From CAZCGA01 sp964498075 (GTDB lineage: Bacteria > Desulfobacterota > Binatia > HRBIN30), in contig CAZCGA010000122.1 in NCBI GenBank assembly GCA_964498075.1, positions 1 through 18,890 on the forward strand: a DNA stretch of 18,890 nucleotides, given 5' to 3'. This document shows, one piece after another, positions 7,289 through 14,809 of the stretch. The first letter of the stretch is position 1. Each line of letters begins with the position of its first letter. Under the pieces are notes generated by a model. It made no database searches, was not told the DNA's origin, and saw nothing but the letters and a program-made list of their open reading frames with translations. The translations under genes and the position numbers were made by a program.

Positions 7289-8010
7289 GCGAATTGGCAA
7301 GCGCTTGCCGTTGCAGCGCCGTGAGCTGACTGATGCCGTTCAACGCCATGTCCGCAAGCCGGTCGAGCTGGGCCTTCGTGAAGGGCTTCGACTCCGCCGT
7401 GCCCTGCACCTCCNNNNNNNNNNCGGCCCTTACCGGTCATCACGAAGTTCATATCCACTTCTGCGCGCGAATCCTCATCGTAGCGCAGGTCGAGCCAACA
7501 CCGCCCATCGACGACGCCGGCGCTGACCGCGGCGACCGAGCCGGTCAGCGGGTCCGCCGCGATCGTGCCGGCGATGCGCAGACGGCGAAGGGCCAGCGCC
7601 AGGGCGACGTACGCTCCGGTGATTGAGGCGGTCCGCGTGCCCCCGTCGGCCTGGATGACGTCGCAGTCGAGCCACAGCGTCCGCGGGCCGAGCAACTGCA
7701 GATTGGTGACCGCACGCAGACTGCGACCGATGAGCCGTTGGATTTCGTGGGTGCGACCACCGACCCGGCCGCGCGCCGACTCGCGGGGGATGCGCGTCGG
7801 GCTTGAACCCGGCAACATCCCGTACTCGGCAGTCACCCATCCCTGCGCCGTGTCGCGCAGGAACGGCGGAACTTGCTCCTCGACCGTCGCCGTGCAGATG
7901 ACGCGGGTATCGCCCAGCTCGATGAGGACAGAGCCCTGCGCATGTCGAATGAAATCGGTCGTGATTCTCACCGGGCGAAGCTGCCCGGCCTTGCGGCCGT
8001 CTGTGCGCAT
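7266..8010 (-). CDS. rph: Ribonuclease PH (interrupted by a 10-N assembly gap)
   Basis: Phosphorolytic 3'-5' exoribonuclease that trims tRNA 3' ends. The start at 8010 (MRTDGRKAGQLRPV) is fixed by AAGGAGG (rc of 8017-8023), 6 bases upstream of the ATG; a longer frame begins at 8040 but has no such site. Family motifs: GDTRVICTATVEE, GWVTAEYGMLPGSS, RGRVGGRTHEIQRLIGRSLR, WLDCDVIQADGGTRTASITG, then MTGKG at the gap. After the gap the C-terminus continues in the correct frame as EVQGTAESKPFTKAQLDRLA to the TGA at 7266-7268. Bases either side of the gap require a true gap length divisible by 3, so ten Ns is a placeholder; six missing bases would give the usual GR-F/I-VEVQGT and a protein of 246 residues. 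It overlaps the rdgB start. Confidence 0.95.
7414..7423. other. Assembly gap (10 Ns) inside rph
   Basis: Ten Ns sit between the GKG-R codons and the EVQGTAE codons of rph. The reading frame before and after only agrees if the missing length is a multiple of three, so ten is not the real length. Confidence 0.97.
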
Positions 8011-8099
8011 GCGATACCTCCTTGCGAGCGGACGGTTCATAACAATTCGACTTGGGTTTGGGCAAGCGGCGCCCGTGCTGGAGTTTGAGGTGCCGTGGC

Positions 8100-8128
8100 T
8101 TGCGTTCCACGCGCAAGGTTGTTATTTT
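8100..8128 (+). promoter_or_regulatory. Candidate sigma-70-type promoter for the sigma-54 activator gene
   Basis: TTGCGT (8100-8105) and TATTTT (8123-8128) are separated by exactly 17 bases and lie 28 bases upstream of the ATG at 8157, in the divergent spacer with rph. Each hexamer matches consensus only partly, so this is a suggestion based on spacing and position. Confidence 0.3.
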
Positions 8129-8156
8129 TTTGACGCGCGCGACGGCTAGGAGGTTC

Positions 8157-9143
<987 letters not shown>

Positions 9144-9171
9144 GTAGGGCGGTCGCGGAGAAGCGAGAGCG

Positions 9172-9612
9172 ATGGAGAAAGCGAAAGGGCGGATTCTCAT
9201 CGTCGACGATGACCCCCATGCCGTGGAGATCTTGACGCGCATGCTGGCGCGTGAAGGCTACGAGCCCGTCGGCGCATCCGGGGGCGCGGCGGCCCTGCAA
9301 GCGCTGAAGACCCAAACGGTCGATGTGATCCTGCTCGACGTCATGATGCCGGAGATGGACGGCCTGCAGGTGTGCGAGCGTCTGCGACGGGACGACACCC
9401 TCCGGCAGATCCCGGTGATTCTCTTGACCGCAAAGGACGACATGGAGACGCGATCCCGTGGGATGGCCCTGGGCGTCAGCGAGTATCTCACCAAACCGAT
9501 CAACCGGCGCGAGCTGTTCACCCGGATCGCAGCGCAGCTGCACAGCCGCGAGCTGAACCGCAAGCTGGCAGAAACTGCAGCGGCCGTCGCTGATCCGGGC
9601 AAGCTGCAATAG
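9172..9612 (+). CDS. Stand-alone response-regulator receiver protein (CheY-like)
   Basis: 146 residues: a single receiver domain plus a helical, Ala-rich tail with no output domain. The acidic pocket is D12-D13-D14 in ILIVDDDP, the phospho-acceptor is D56 in VILLDVMMPEMDG, the conserved Thr is T86 in VILLTAK, and the conserved Lys is K108 in EYLTKPI, so phosphorylation chemistry should be intact. It follows the sigma-54 activator by 28 bases on the same strand. I infer that the pair replaces a single NtrC-type regulator, with this protein docking on the AAA+ protein. No histidine kinase is encoded in the window. The start ATG has only a weak purine-rich site (ggagaagcgag). Confidence 0.93.
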   Translation: MEKAKGRILIVDDDPHAVEILTRMLAREGYEPVGASGGAAALQALKTQTVDVILLDVMMPEMDGLQVCERLRRDDTLRQIPVILLTAKDDMETRSRGMALGVSEYLTKPINRRELFTRIAAQLHSRELNRKLAETAAAVADPGKLQ

Positions 9613-10195
9613 CGACACGAAAGGATGGGTCGAGCGGTGGTGCAGAGCGATTGCAGCAGTGCGCGCAGCAGGGGTTGTCCTGACGTGGGCGCTGGTATGC
9701 GGCGCGCACGTTGCGCTGGCATCCGAGCCAGCCCACGCGCCGCAGTCGTGGCCGAGCGATGCGGTGGCACGCCCGCTCACTGACGCCGAGCTGGCGGCGA
9801 AGCGGCGTGCGGTCGCAGCCTACCAATCGCAGGTTCAAGTGATGAACCCGTTCCTCGTACAGTTCCTGCGCCTTGAGCTCTTCGGGCAGCTGGACGCTAC
9901 GCAAGTGACGATCGTGCCGCGCGAATACACCGCGCGCTTCCGCCGCACGCCGTAATCGCCGTTCCGCCGTTGTTCGACACACATCCGCGTGTTAGTAGTG
10001 TCGCTCCCGACGAGCCCAGCGTGAAACCTCTGCGGCCGGGGGGCAGCGTGGCGAGCAGCGATCCTCTCAGCAATGCGTGTCCTGTACGAAGTGCGTTTGT
10101 GATGCGGGGTTCAGCGCAGCGATTCCTGTCAGCTGGGGCGCGACGGCACGGCCGAACCGGCACACGTTCACTCTTCCCGATCCGAGAAGCATCGC
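9613..10195 (+). other. 583-base stretch with no confident gene
   Basis: Apart from the doubtful reading frame at 9659-9955, no convincing gene is seen. The segment 9956-10195 has a frame from 9970 with no family resemblance and proline/serine-rich composition. I see no tRNA, recognisable riboswitch or strong terminator. It presumably carries the promoter of the DHH gene, but no good promoter hexamers stand out. Confidence 0.4.
9659..9955 (+). CDS. Doubtful small protein: secreted candidate or truncated PIG-L-type deacetylase C-terminus
   Basis: 98 residues from a GTG. Residues 1-22 (VRAAGVVLTWALVCGAHVAL followed by A-S) look like a signal peptide, with a possible cut after ALA. The rest, especially KRRAVAAYQSQV then FLVQFLRLELFG, resembles the end of PIG-L/LmbE-type GlcNAc deacetylases, where K+.Al.aY.SQ precedes the C-terminal E.F. 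The frame is open further upstream (GWVERWCRAIAAV) back into the receiver gene but has no ATG, which would fit a truncated remnant. The metal-binding HPDD motif is absent. I cannot decide between a short secreted protein, a gene fragment and a chance frame. Confidence 0.35.
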   Translation: MRAAGVVLTWALVCGAHVALASEPAHAPQSWPSDAVARPLTDAELAAKRRAVAAYQSQVQVMNPFLVQFLRLELFGQLDATQVTIVPREYTARFRRTP

Positions 10196-11251
10196 ATGCA
10201 ACTGGTTAACCCAGGCACCTACGAGGTCGACCATGACGCCAACAAGGGTCGACTCGACCAGCTGTGGAAAGTTGCCGGCGGCGTGGAGCGCGTCGCCTTC
10301 TTGCTGCAAGATGACCCGGACCCCGATGGCATCGCCAGTGCGATCGCGTTGCGTACCGTGCTCGGCCGCAACCGGGCCACCACCCCGCTGTTCTCCTTCG
10401 GCGAAACCACCCGGGTCGAGAACCTCGCCATGTTGCGGCTGCTCGACGTGAACATCGAGAAGGCGGACAGCGAGGTGCTGAGGACCTTCCCGTGCATTGC
10501 CCTGCTGGACGTCCAAACGGCATACTTCGGCGAGCGGCTGCAGCACGCGCACGTGGTGATCGACCACCATCCACGTGCCGGCGCGTGCGACGCCGAGTAC
10601 AACGACCTGCGGCCGCAGTACGGCGCAACGTCGACGATCCTGACGGAATACCTCGAGGCCTGCGAAGCCGACGTGAGCCAGCGCCTGGCGACGGCGCTGC
10701 TTTACGGAATCAAGAGCGATACCTTGATGCTCAACCGCGAAACCGGCCCGGCCGACCTGCGCGCCTTCATGGCGTTGTACCCGCTGACGAACTACAACAT
10801 TCTGCGCCGCATCGAGCGGCCGGAGATGCCCCTCTCCTTCGCCCGCTTCCTGGTGCGCGTGCTGCCGCGCATGCGCAAGCAGATGGGGCTCTTGACCCTG
10901 CACGTCGGCACCGTCGATCGCGAGGCCCTCATTCCGCAACTCGCCGACTTCTGCCTGCAGTTCGAAAACACCGAGTGGGTGGCCGTCTCCGGCAAGTGGC
11001 AGAACACCCTGGTCATCTCGGTACGCAATCCCGGTTACGTCCGCAGCGCCGGTGACGTGGTGCGCAAGCTCTTCAACGGCATCGGACGCGCCGGCGGCCA
11101 TCGCACCATGGCGAAGGCGATGGTCCCGTTGCGGCACTGGCGCAGTCGGTATGGGTCGACGCGCGACGGGGCGATCGGCCAACAGGTTGAGGCGCTGTTC
11201 CTGGAGGAGCTGTACGGCGAAGTGCAACCGCAGGCGTCTGCGGGGCTCTGA
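10196..11251 (+). CDS. DHH/DHHA1-family phosphoesterase (NrnA-like)
   Basis: 351 residues. The N-terminal DHH domain shows DDPDPDGIASAIAL (39-52), the metal-binding D105 in ALLDVQ and the signature D123-H124-H125 (IDHHP), plus GATSTILTEYL and YGIKSDT. The C-terminal DHHA1 domain ends with the nucleic acid/nucleotide-binding GGHRTMAKAM. The first motif has D-D-P where many relatives have D-H-x, so one metal ligand is unusual. Known activities in the family are Mn-dependent breakdown of short oligoribonucleotides (nanoRNA), pAp or linear cyclic-dinucleotide products; which one applies here cannot be told from sequence. ATG at 10196 is chosen for the domain start. It lies 32 bases before the exosortase gene on the same strand, so it may share a transcript. 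Confidence 0.9.
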   Translation: MQLVNPGTYEVDHDANKGRLDQLWKVAGGVERVAFLLQDDPDPDGIASAIALRTVLGRNRATTPLFSFGETTRVENLAMLRLLDVNIEKADSEVLRTFPCIALLDVQTAYFGERLQHAHVVIDHHPRAGACDAEYNDLRPQYGATSTILTEYLEACEADVSQRLATALLYGIKSDTLMLNRETGPADLRAFMALYPLTNYNILRRIERPEMPLSFARFLVRVLPRMRKQMGLLTLHVGTVDREALIPQLADFCLQFENTEWVAVSGKWQNTLVISVRNPGYVRSAGDVVRKLFNGIGRAGGHRTMAKAMVPLRHWRSRYGSTRDGAIGQQVEALFLEELYGEVQPQASAGL

Positions 11252-11283
11252 CATCCAGGCACCGGACAGTCTTGAGGAGCTCC

Positions 11284-11769
11284 ATGCGAATGCGGTTGTC
11301 CCCGGGGGTCACCTTCAGTCTACGCTTCTTCGCGTGCCTGTTGTTCTTCAGCGTCCTGTTCTGGGCCTTCAGCCTGCATACGCACCTGGGGCCGCTGCAA
11401 CGCGCCATCGCCAGCCTCAGCGCGCTGGCGCAGCGTGGCGCGGGCGGCGAAGCCTTCGCCCAGGGCGATGACATCGTGGTGAAGTCCCTGGTAATGAACG
11501 TGAACCACGAGTGCACCGGGATCTTCGTGTGCATGCTGTTCGCCAGCTTCGTCCTTGCTTACCCCGCATCGTGGTGGTCGCGCGCGATCGGGCTCGGGGT
11601 GGGCATTCCGCTCTTCTTCGTCGTCAACGTGTTGCGTTTGGCGACGTTGGCGCGGATCGTCGAGGTGTATCCCGACGCGTTCTTCTACATGCACGAGTAC
11701 GTGTGGCAAGGCATCTTCACGGTGTTCGTCCTCGTCGGTGCCATCGCGTGGGCGGAGCGCTTTGGATGA
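11284..11769 (+). CDS. xrtH: Exosortase H-like transpeptidase (exosortase/archaeosortase family)
   Basis: 161 residues, multi-pass inner-membrane protein. The start at 11284 (MRMRLSPGVTF) follows gaggag (11274-11279); a TTG at 11272 is less likely. The catalytic set of the family is present in order: C77 in NHECTGIFVC, R118 in FFVVNVLRLATL and H137 in FFYMHEYVWQG, each at a membrane boundary. Exosortases cut and re-attach proteins carrying a C-terminal sorting signal; the short length and the neighbour point to the XrtH type, whose substrates end in an IPTLxxWG-CTERM signal. No protein in this window ends in such a signal. The stop overlaps the next gene's start (ATGA), so the two are translationally coupled. 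Confidence 0.88.
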   Translation: MRMRLSPGVTFSLRFFACLLFFSVLFWAFSLHTHLGPLQRAIASLSALAQRGAGGEAFAQGDDIVVKSLVMNVNHECTGIFVCMLFASFVLAYPASWWSRAIGLGVGIPLFFVVNVLRLATLARIVEVYPDAFFYMHEYVWQGIFTVFVLVGAIAWAERFG

Positions 11770-12305
11770 ACAAGGCGCGCTTCCTCGGCACTTTTCTCGT
11801 CGTCTTCGCGCTGCTGCTGATCGTCTGGTCGTGGACCGGCGCCGCGCGGTGGTACACCGACGGGCTGCTGATCACCGCCGGGGCCGTTGGCCCGATGGTG
11901 CACGGCTGGGTGCTCGAGATTGATCCGCACGGCCAACGCGCACCCTTTTGGGTCTACGGCGAGAACCGCGTCAAGGCCGCGATTCAGTTCGACGCTTTGG
12001 CCGTCGGTCTGGTCCCGGCCCTGGCGTTGCTGGCGGCGACCCCTGGGATCCGTCTCCGTCGCCGCGCGGCACTGATGGCGCTGGGAGCGGCCTTGTGCTT
12101 TGCCATTGCCACCAGCGTGGTTGTCTTGTTTCCACTTCTGGTCTTCTACAAGAACGCGTTTACGGATGTCATCGGGACGTTCATTGGGTTGGTGGCCTTT
12201 GTGGGCGCCCCGGTCATCGTCTGGTTCGTGCTCGCCTTTCGTCAGCTGGCGCCGCTGTTGCCGTCGTTCCAGCGGCCCGCGCCACCAGCGCCCCGTCGCC
12301 GCTGA
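11766..12305 (+). CDS. Exosortase H-associated membrane protein
   Basis: 179 residues with about four hydrophobic segments: LGTFLVVFALLLIVWSW near the N-terminus, ALAVGLVPALALLAATPG, ALMALGAALCFAIATSVVV leading into LFPLLVFY, and IGTFIGLVAFVGAPVIVWF. Between the first two lies a soluble loop with WVYGENRVKAAIQFD, and the end is a basic proline-rich tail. It starts on the ATGA shared with the exosortase gene (4-base overlap). Placement, size and topology match the small membrane protein that accompanies XrtH; its biochemical role is not established. No catalytic motif is visible. Confidence 0.75.
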   Translation: MNKARFLGTFLVVFALLLIVWSWTGAARWYTDGLLITAGAVGPMVHGWVLEIDPHGQRAPFWVYGENRVKAAIQFDALAVGLVPALALLAATPGIRLRRRAALMALGAALCFAIATSVVVLFPLLVFYKNAFTDVIGTFIGLVAFVGAPVIVWFVLAFRQLAPLLPSFQRPAPPAPRRR

Positions 12306-12354
12306 GTAGGGGCCGGCGCGGCGCCGTGTCGAGGCGCCCGTCAACCAAGGTCAC

Positions 12355-12383
12355 TTGATTCTCGCGACTGATCCTGCAATAAA
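12355..12383 (+). promoter_or_regulatory. Candidate promoter for the RHH/zinc-motif gene
   Basis: TTGATT (12355-12360) and AATAAA (12378-12383) with a 17-base spacer, four of six consensus matches each. A start near 12390 would place the whole 12406-12467 hairpin inside the 5' leader. Position and spacing are the main support. Confidence 0.35.
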
Positions 12384-12405
12384 ACTTGCGTGATTACCTG
12401 CAAAG

Positions 12406-12467
12406 GTATCTACGTCATGCCTGCCAGGTCACGAAAATCAGGGAAGCGGGCGTGCGGCCGTAGATAC
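12406..12467 (+). promoter_or_regulatory. Strong 62-base stem-loop in the leader of the RHH/zinc-motif gene
   Basis: The outer stem gtatctacg (12406-12414) pairs perfectly with cgtagatac (12459-12467). After a small asymmetric internal loop (1 base against 4) the inner stem catgcctgc (12416-12424) pairs with gcgggcgtg (12446-12454), all nine pairs, two of them G-U. The terminal loop is 21 bases. Eighteen pairs in total lie 54 bases upstream of the ATG and 41 bases upstream of the ribosome site. It could be a leader RNA control element or, as DNA, an operator for the ribbon-helix-helix product. Confidence 0.6.
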
Positions 12468-12521
12468 TGCTGCGTGCGTCACACGACTTGAGAACTCGTC
12501 TCGGTAAGAGGAGGTAATCGT

Positions 12522-12860
12522 ATGCGTAATCCGAATCTGCGCTTGAATGATCTGGTGACCCGCGGCAAGACGGGGCGCGAAGAGTCGAAGCTCATGAACG
12601 TCAAGGTGCCGGCGAACGTCCTGGAACGGATCGACCGCGTCGCCTCGAACCTGGGCGCCACCAAGACGGAGGTGGTGATCGCGATCCTCAACGAAGGCCT
12701 CGAGACCGCCGAGGTCGAGCTCAAAGGATGGAAGCCGCCGCCCAAGCCCGTCGTGCCGAAGGAACGCCGTTGCACCGTGAAGGCGTGCGAACGCGAGCGC
12801 GTCGCCAAGGGACTGTGCGCAACACACTATCAGGCGCAACGCCGCGCCCACGGGGCGTAA
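12522..12860 (+). CDS. Small putative DNA-binding protein: ribbon-helix-helix region plus Cys/His zinc motif
   Basis: 112 residues, preceded by a strong aggagg (12509-12514) seven bases before the ATG. Residues about 22-65 (KLMNVKVPANVLERIDRVAS, then ATKTEVVIAILNEGLE) read as a ribbon-helix-helix fold: a beta strand (MNVKVP), a first helix (ANVLERIDRVAS) and a second helix starting with the typical T-K-T-E-V. A proline-rich linker (PPPKPVVP) follows. The C-terminus has C84-x4-C89-x9-C99-x2-H102 in a context (GLCATHYQAQRR) like the small zinc knuckles of phage and HNH-type proteins. Inferred role: a transcription factor, perhaps autoregulating through the inverted repeat in its leader. I do not recognise the full architecture as a named family. 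Confidence 0.8.
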   Translation: MRNPNLRLNDLVTRGKTGREESKLMNVKVPANVLERIDRVASNLGATKTEVVIAILNEGLETAEVELKGWKPPPKPVVPKERRCTVKACERERVAKGLCATHYQAQRRAHGA

Positions 12861-13022
12861 CGCAATCAGCAGTTTGATCACCGCAACCACAAACCCGGGA
12901 GTCGGCTTACGACTGTCGGGTGTCTGTCACTGCGACGGTAGCGGAAGTTGCTCGCGCTCGCCCGTCCGCCTCAGCGCGGGCGCGTGACACCGGCCAGTGA
13001 GCCGGCGGTTGTGCCGCGCCGC

Positions 13023-13289
13023 TCATCCGGTCAGCAGGTACAGGAACCACAACAGCCAGGCGACAATCGCCGCGACCAGTAGTCCGCCCCCGGTGTACGT
13101 CATCTGCGGCCGTATGGGTCGCGGCCGCGCCCGCACCGCCCGGGTCGCGGCTCCCTGAAGGGCCACGTTCACGACCTGCCAGCGGCTGAATCCGCCGCTC
13201 CGCAGACGCTCTTCCACCGCTCGCCGCGCTGCCGCTGCGTCGGGTTCCACCACTTCAAACACACGGACCATCGCTTCGAAGTGTGCCAT
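13023..13289 (-). CDS. Small membrane-anchored protein of unknown function
   Basis: 88 residues. The N-terminal soluble part (VRVFEVVEPDAAAARRAVEE, RLRSGGFSRWQVVNV) could form a small alpha/beta fold; a basic stretch (RAVRARPRPIRPQ) precedes one C-terminal membrane helix, GGGLLVAAIVAWLLWFLYLL. That is the layout of a tail-anchored protein with the soluble domain in the cytoplasm. It follows the lipoprotein gene by 44 bases on the same strand, probably one operon. A G-rich run (GGGGGGCGGGA) just before the ATG may serve as the ribosome site. I do not recognise the family. Confidence 0.6.
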   Translation of the reverse strand: MAHFEAMVRVFEVVEPDAAAARRAVEERLRSGGFSRWQVVNVALQGAATRAVRARPRPIRPQMTYTGGGLLVAAIVAWLLWFLYLLTG

Positions 13290-13333
13290 TCCCGCCCCCC
13301 GTCTGTGCCTGCGACTTGCTGTCGTGACGTCCC

Positions 13334-14362
13334 TTAATTCCCTTCGACCGTCCGAACGATGATTTGCATTGGTGGGCCGGCATGCCCGGCGATATCGCGC
13401 AGCCTCACGGTGAACAGGGTATCTCCGCCGGGAAGGGTCAGCGCATCATCGATCAGCGTGCAGAACTGTACCGTGGACGCCTGATTTCCGAAGATCAGAT
13501 TGCCGCTGCTGTCTTGTGTGCACGCGAAGCCGGATTCCAGGAACGTCTTGAAGCGACAGCTGAGGTCGTTGAGGGGGTCGCTGACCGCTTCCACCGCAGA
13601 GAAGTCGGGCGGGTTGACGGCGGGCACGCCGCCCAAGGTCGGCAGCGAGTTGTCGCACACGAGTTTGCTGCCGTCGCCGAGCGGCCGCGTGCTTTCGATT
13701 TGCAGGTCAGGCTGGCTCGCCGGATCGCCCGGTCGGAAGTTGAGCAGGTTGGTGCCGACCCGGGACCGGCTGAGGCCGGGACGTCCTTCGACAAAAATGA
13801 TGAAGCCGTCGCCCGCCTGCTTGACGAAGGTTGCGGGGCCGTCTTCGTCCGGGTTGATCCGGACGTTGAACGTGCCGCTCGCATCCGCGATTCCGAAGGC
13901 GGTGACGATCGGCCCGGTGAGCGGCGTGGACGTCGGCGTGGCGCTCGACCGCGACGTCGCCGTCGGGCTCTCGGTAGCCGTCTCGGTGGGTTCCAGCGTC
14001 GCGGTCGGCACTGGCGTCTCCGTCGCGGTGGCCGTCGGAGGTGACGTGGCGGTGGGCGTCACGGTCGGCATCAGTGTTACGCTCCGACGAGCCGTGGGCG
14101 TCGCGGTCGCCGAGGCGGTGCGTGTCGGGCTCGGACTCGGCGGCGTCGGCGGCGTTCCCGATGGGGTCGTCGTGAGCGTGCTCGTTGGTCCCTCGGTCAC
14201 CGTGGTTGTGCTCGTCGGGGTGGGACTCGGCGTCGCCGTCGACGGGGAGCCGCCGCCCCCACCACCCCCACCGCTGCACGCCGAAAGGACGCCTACTATG
14301 ATGGCGCCGGCGTACGCGACCATCGCTTTCGTCCCGGTGCTTCGATTCGACGCGCGCCGCAT
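13334..14362 (-). CDS. Lipoprotein with Gly tract, long Thr/Pro-rich linker and Cys-containing C-terminal domain
   Basis: 342 residues from the ATG at 14362; a TTG at 14389 is an alternative. The signal is a basic N-region (MRRASNRSTGTK), a hydrophobic core (AYAGAIIVGV) and lipobox LSAC, so Cys29 should be lipidated, followed by eight glycines. Residues about 38-150 are a low-complexity linker rich in Thr, Pro, Ser and Ala (TPSPTPTSTTT-like repeats), with Glu-containing repeats near its end. The C-terminal domain (about 155-342) begins GPIVTAFGIADASGTFN, has four cysteines that could pair, and ends VRLRDIAGHAGPP..IVRTVEGN. Linkers like this hold a domain away from the outer membrane through peptidoglycan or a surface layer. 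Domain function is unknown. No CTERM sorting signal is present. Confidence 0.8.
   Translation of the reverse strand: MRRASNRSTGTKAMVAYAGAIIVGVLSACSGGGGGGGGSPSTATPSPTPTSTTTVTEGPTSTLTTTPSGTPPTPPSPSPTRTASATATPTARRSVTLMPTVTPTATSPPTATATETPVPTATLEPTETATESPTATSRSSATPTSTPLTGPIVTAFGIADASGTFNVRINPDEDGPATFVKQAGDGFIIFVEGRPGLSRSRVGTNLLNFRPGDPASQPDLQIESTRPLGDGSKLVCDNSLPTLGGVPAVNPPDFSAVEAVSDPLNDLSCRFKTFLESGFACTQDSSGNLIFGNQASTVQFCTLIDDALTLPGGDTLFTVRLRDIAGHAGPPMQIIVRTVEGN
13920..14252. repeat. Low-complexity coding repeat of the Thr/Pro linker
   Basis: On the plus strand this is a run of degenerate gtcgccgtcgg/cgtcggcgtg-like units, encoding the TP/TAT repeats of the lipoprotein on the minus strand. Units are irregular in length and sequence, so it is a diverged coding microsatellite rather than an exact tandem array. 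Confidence 0.6.
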
Positions 14363-14372
14363 CAGGTGACGG

Positions 14373-14399
14373 CTAATACTATGGCGCAAACCGTGTCAA
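14373..14399 (-). promoter_or_regulatory. Candidate promoter for the lipoprotein gene
   Basis: On the minus strand a perfect -35 TTGACA (rc of 14394-14399) is followed after 15 bases by TATTAG (rc of 14373-14378). It ends 10 bases before the ATG at 14362, so the leader would be almost absent, or translation would start at the next in-frame ATG (14323). The short spacing lowers confidence. Confidence 0.35.
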
Positions 14400-14503
14400 G
14401 GTCGCGCCGCGAATATTACGTCAGGTCGAGCACGCAGGGCCACGTGCGCGGATCGCCGGACCGCGCCTTGCGCGTCCGGCGTGCCTTGGGCTATCGGAGC
14501 TTT

Positions 14504-14809
14504 GTGAACGCATTCGATCTCGACATGGCCTTCGCACCGGCGGAGGTGGCCGCGGGTCTGGAACGGCTGTTCACGAGGCTGGGAGTCGGGTGGTCCTGCA
14601 CGGCGCGGTCGCCGGCGGAGTTCACGTTCGAAGTTCATCAACCGCCCGCTGACCGCACGCGGATCACCATCGGACCACTGCCGCCCGAGCGCATGACGTA
14701 CATCGGGTTCTTCCCCCGCACTTTGCTGGAGGCGCACGCGGAGAACGGTGCCGATCTCGATGCCTTACGCCGGGAAATCCTCCTCGCCTTCCTCCGTGTC
14801 ACCGGCTGA
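14504..14809 (+). CDS. Small conserved-looking protein of unknown function
   Basis: 101 residues from the GTG at 14504 (NAFDLDMAFAPAEVAAGLER); an ATG at 14525 is the next option, and the frame is open upstream to 14366 but that part reads as spacer. It is a soluble protein of mixed alpha/beta character: helix AAGLERLFTRLG, strands WSCTARS and EFTFEVHQ, a strand before GPLPPERM, then FFPRTLLEAH and a final helix LDALRREILLAFLRV. No signal peptide, membrane helix or catalytic motif is seen. Its end overlaps the start of the glycosyltransferase gene by about 50 bases in another frame, suggesting coupled translation. I do not recognise the family. Confidence 0.6.
   Translation: MNAFDLDMAFAPAEVAAGLERLFTRLGVGWSCTARSPAEFTFEVHQPPADRTRITIGPLPPERMTYIGFFPRTLLEAHAENGADLDALRREILLAFLRVTG

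Noticed and set aside
7108..8040. Single long minus-strand protein running through the N gap
   Set aside because: It joins rph to the wrong frame beyond the gap; the family C-terminus of RNase PH is in another frame and ends at 7266.
9750..9790. Sigma-54 promoter (TGGCAC-type element) near the activator genes
   Set aside because: tggcacgcccgctcac lacks the GC/TTGC element at the right spacing; no convincing -24/-12 site was found in the window.
9970..10209. 79-codon plus-strand frame before the DHH gene
   Set aside because: No ribosome site, no recognisable motif, odd Arg/Ser/Pro composition, and it overlaps the DHH start.
10067..11254. Minus-strand reading frame of 395 codons opposite the DHH gene
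   Set aside because: The plus strand carries clear DHH and GGH motifs; the antisense frame is an effect of high GC content and has His/Gln/Arg-rich composition.
12890..13015. Terminators after the RHH gene
   Set aside because: Hairpins such as cccgggagtcg/cgactgtcggg and accggc/gccggc-like arms exist, but without U-tracts and in very GC-rich sequence; support is too weak.
13500..14369. Long plus-strand reading frame (289 codons) opposite the lipoprotein gene
   Set aside because: It is the antisense of the Thr/Pro linker: Val/Gly-rich repeats without domain features. The minus-strand frame has a lipobox, a plausible promoter and a sensible domain order.
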